In this document: piece after piece, positions 6,128 through 7,682 of the stretch
Layout of the letters: every line of letters begins with the position of its first letter
Position numbering within the stretch: position 1 is the first letter of the stretch
Source of the DNA: Lysobacterales bacterium CG02_land_8_20_14_3_00_62_12
Lineage (GTDB): Bacteria > Pseudomonadota > Gammaproteobacteria > Xanthomonadales > Ahniellaceae
DNA length: 7,682 nucleotides
Assembly: GCA_002785585.1 (NCBI GenBank)
Contig: PEUI01000035.1
Span: 1,892-9,573 of the forward strand
Reading direction: 5' to 3'
Position numbers and translations under genes: made by a program
Notes under the pieces: model-generated
Told to the model about the DNA's origin: nothing
Seen by the model: the letters and a program-made list of their open reading frames with translations, nothing else
The model's database searches: none

Positions 6128-7465
6128 TCAGAGGATGTAGCGCGACAAATCCGGATTGCCGGCGATCTCGCCGAGTTCGGCATCGACCAAGGCGCGGTCG
6201 ATACGCAGCTCGCCGGGCGTGCTGGCGTCGGCTTCGAAGGAAACTTTCTCCAGCAGCCGTTCGAGCACGGTGCCGAGGCGCCGGGCACCGATATTCTCTT
6301 GCCGCTCGTTCAAGGCGAACGCCAGTTCGGCCAGTCGGTCGATGCCGGAGGTTTCGAAAATCAGCGTCACCCCTTCGGTCGCCAGCAGTGCCGCGTATTG
6401 CTTGGTCAGCGCTGCTTGTGGCTCGGCCAGAATGCGTTTGAAATCGTCGATGGTCAGCGCCTTGAGTTCCACCCGGATCGGAAAGCGACCTTGCAGTTCC
6501 GGAATCAGGTCGGACGGTTTGGCGACGTGAAACGCCCCCGAGGCGATGAACAAGACGTGGTCGGTGCGCACCGGACCGTGGCGGGTGCTGACGGTGGCGC
6601 CTTCGACCAGCGGCAGCAAGTCGCGTTGCACGCCTTCGCGGGAGACACCGGCACCGCCCCAGTCCGAGCGCTGACAGACTTTGTCGATCTCATCGATGAA
6701 GACGATGCCACGCTGCTCGGCGGCTTCCAGTGCGGCGGCGCGGACCTCGTCTTCGTTGAGCAGTTTGCCGGCTTCCTCTTCGATCAACTGTGGCAACGCC
6801 TGGGCGACGCTGAGTTTGCGTTTCTGCGATTTCTGTCCGCCCATCGAGGAGAACATCTGCTTGAGTTGCTGGCTCATTTCTTCCATGCCCGGGGGCGCCA
6901 TGATCTCGACGCCGAGGTTGAGCGAGAAGTCCAGTTCGATTTCCCGCTCGGCCAATTTGCCTTCGCGCAGCAACTGCCGAAACTTCTCACGGGTACGCGA
7001 ATCCTCGTCGCTGGGTGTGGGTTCTTCACCCCAGACGCGGACGCTCTGCGCGCGCGGTAACAGCGCATCGAGCAGGCGCTCTTCCGCGTTAGCCTCGGCT
7101 TTGGCGCGCACTTTGATTTTGGCCTGCTCACGCACCTGTTTGACGGCAAAATCCATCAAGTCGCGGACGATGGTTTCCACGTCCTTGCCGACATAACCGA
7201 CCTCGGTGAACTTGGTCGCCTCGACCTTGACGAACGGCGCGTCGGCCAGTTGCGCCAGACGCCGGGCGATCTCGGTTTTGCCGACGCCGGTCGGGCCGAT
7301 CATCAGGATGTTCTTGGGGGTCACTTCATCGCGCATTGCGGGGTCGATCTGCATTCGCCGCCAGCGATTGCGCAGGGCGATGGCGACCGCGCGCTTGGCC
7401 TCGTTCTGGCCGATGATGTGTTTATCCAGCGCCTCGACAATTTCCCGCGGGCTCAAGTTCGACAT
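6128..7465 (-). CDS. hslU: HslU, ATPase subunit of the HslUV (ClpYQ) protease
   Basis: A hexameric AAA+ unfoldase that feeds proteins into the proteasome-like HslV peptidase in the cytoplasm, in protein quality control and heat-shock recovery. Seen: 445 residues against 443 in E. coli. Walker A is GPTGVGKT (57-64) and the pore loop is GYVG (90-93). The I-domain covers about 110-240 and includes EIMAPPGMEEM (187-197). Walker B is GIVFIDEID (253-261). VSREGVQRDLLPLVEG (274-289) follows, then the arginine-finger region ELQGRFPIR (323-331) and sensor 2 GARRL (393-397). The C-terminal tail DLSRYIL, which inserts into HslV on activation, is intact. The start MSNLSPREIV matches the family N-terminus, but there is no Shine-Dalgarno sequence; the ten bases before the ATG read ACTCCTCACC. 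HslV is not found in the 217 bases upstream, although hslV usually precedes hslU. A heat-shock-like promoter candidate lies upstream. Confidence 0.98.
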   Translation of the reverse strand: MSNLSPREIVEALDKHIIGQNEAKRAVAIALRNRWRRMQIDPAMRDEVTPKNILMIGPTGVGKTEIARRLAQLADAPFVKVEATKFTEVGYVGKDVETIVRDLMDFAVKQVREQAKIKVRAKAEANAEERLLDALLPRAQSVRVWGEEPTPSDEDSRTREKFRQLLREGKLAEREIELDFSLNLGVEIMAPPGMEEMSQQLKQMFSSMGGQKSQKRKLSVAQALPQLIEEEAGKLLNEDEVRAAALEAAEQRGIVFIDEIDKVCQRSDWGGAGVSREGVQRDLLPLVEGATVSTRHGPVRTDHVLFIASGAFHVAKPSDLIPELQGRFPIRVELKALTIDDFKRILAEPQAALTKQYAALLATEGVTLIFETSGIDRLAELAFALNERQENIGARRLGTVLERLLEKVSFEADASTPGELRIDRALVDAELGEIAGNPDLSRYIL

Positions 7466-7475
7466 GGTGAGGAGT

Positions 7476-7495
7476 ATCCGGACCGAAACCCGGAT
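7476..7495. repeat. small hairpin just upstream of hslU
   Basis: A perfect 6-base inverted repeat, ATCCGG (7476-7481) and CCGGAT (7490-7495), with an 8-base loop ends 10 bases before the hslU start. It overlaps the proposed -10 box and the expected transcription start, so it could be part of an operator, or only part of it would be transcribed. Confidence 0.4.
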
Positions 7496-7521
7496 GTGCG
7501 TGCGTCCTGGCCATTTTCAAG
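7492..7521 (-). promoter_or_regulatory. sigma32 (heat-shock) promoter candidate for hslU
   Basis: On the minus strand CTTGAAA (7515-7521) matches the E. coli sigma32 -35 consensus exactly. After 15 bases GCACATCC (7492-7499) matches the CCCCATNT -10 element at four of seven defined positions, keeping the CAT core. A start near 7485 would give a leader of about 20 bases. hslVU is a classical heat-shock operon, which makes the site plausible. The -10 match is imperfect. Confidence 0.45.
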
Positions 7522-7552
7522 GCGGCAGCAGCGAATCCTGGCGTGCCCGCAA

Positions 7553-7596
7553 CCGTGGGTCGGATCAAGCCCCGCGTCGAAGCCGTAGGTCGGATC
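7553..7596. repeat. pair of 14-base direct repeats, 30 bases apart
   Basis: CCGTGGGTCGGATC (7553-7566) and CCGTAGGTCGGATC (7583-7596) differ at one base. Further right, CCTAC at 7626-7630 and again at 7665-7669 could pair with the GTAGG at 7586-7590, giving imperfect palindromes. GTAGGTCGGAT-type sequence is familiar from dispersed intergenic repeats in Gammaproteobacteria, from memory only. The 217-base region to the right edge shows no recognisable gene; in particular no HslV C-terminus is seen. Confidence 0.6.
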
Positions 7597-7682
7597 CGGC
7601 AATTGCTCCTGCATCGCCTAAAGCGCCTACTTTTGGTGCTCTCGGCCGCCGGTTCCCGACGCGGCCTACCTCGCCCATCCAT

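Noticed and set aside
6299..7060. A 253-codon plus-strand open frame opposite hslU.
   Set aside because: It is entirely antisense to a full-length, well-conserved hslU and shows no domain of its own.
7422..7682. A minus-strand open frame reaching the right edge, considered as a possible hslV 3' end.
   Set aside because: Its Arg/Pro/Ala-rich translation shows no HslV C-terminal features and it overlaps hslU in another frame.

Overview
The window looks like ordinary chromosome of a GC-rich, ubiquinone-making gammaproteobacterium. The run hslU - unknown gene - DUF971 gene - ubiE and the bacterial leukotriene-A4-hydrolase-like M1 aminopeptidase would fit the Xanthomonadales/Lysobacterales or a neighbouring order. 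That placement is inferred from gene content and order, not from a database match. No rRNA, tRNA, CRISPR array, transposase or phage gene was seen.

Layout: (1) 3-818, plus strand, the 3' end of a tricorn-like S41 peptidase. (2) 908-7465, six genes all on the minus strand, read from right to left: hslU, a 204-residue protein I do not recognise, a 120-residue DUF971 protein, ubiE, a secreted M1 aminopeptidase of the LTA4H type, and a membrane-anchored alpha/beta hydrolase. The plus-strand peptidase converges on the hydrolase, with a small hairpin between them. (3) 7466-7682, a non-coding, repeat-containing leader upstream of hslU with a heat-shock-like promoter candidate.

No gene-free stretch exceeds 300 bases. 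The three largest gaps (238, 219 and 217 bases) hold the repeat and regulatory structure. 3817-4054 has a two-copy 21-base tandem repeat running into a roughly 62-base near-perfect palindrome. 5909-6127 has several inverted repeats and a promoter candidate that would give a leaderless mRNA. 7466-7682 has two 14-base repeats 30 bases apart and the sigma32-like promoter.

Functionally, hslU is the ATPase of a proteasome-like cytoplasmic protease and ubiE serves ubiquinone synthesis. The tricorn-like peptidase, the M1 aminopeptidase and the alpha/beta hydrolase belong to the same broad families as archaeal tricorn and its F2/F3 (M1) and F1 (alpha/beta hydrolase) partners. The M1 enzyme carries a signal peptide and the hydrolase an N-terminal membrane anchor, so any cooperation would be in the cell envelope and not with HslUV. 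This is a hypothesis from neighbourhood, not a demonstrated pathway.
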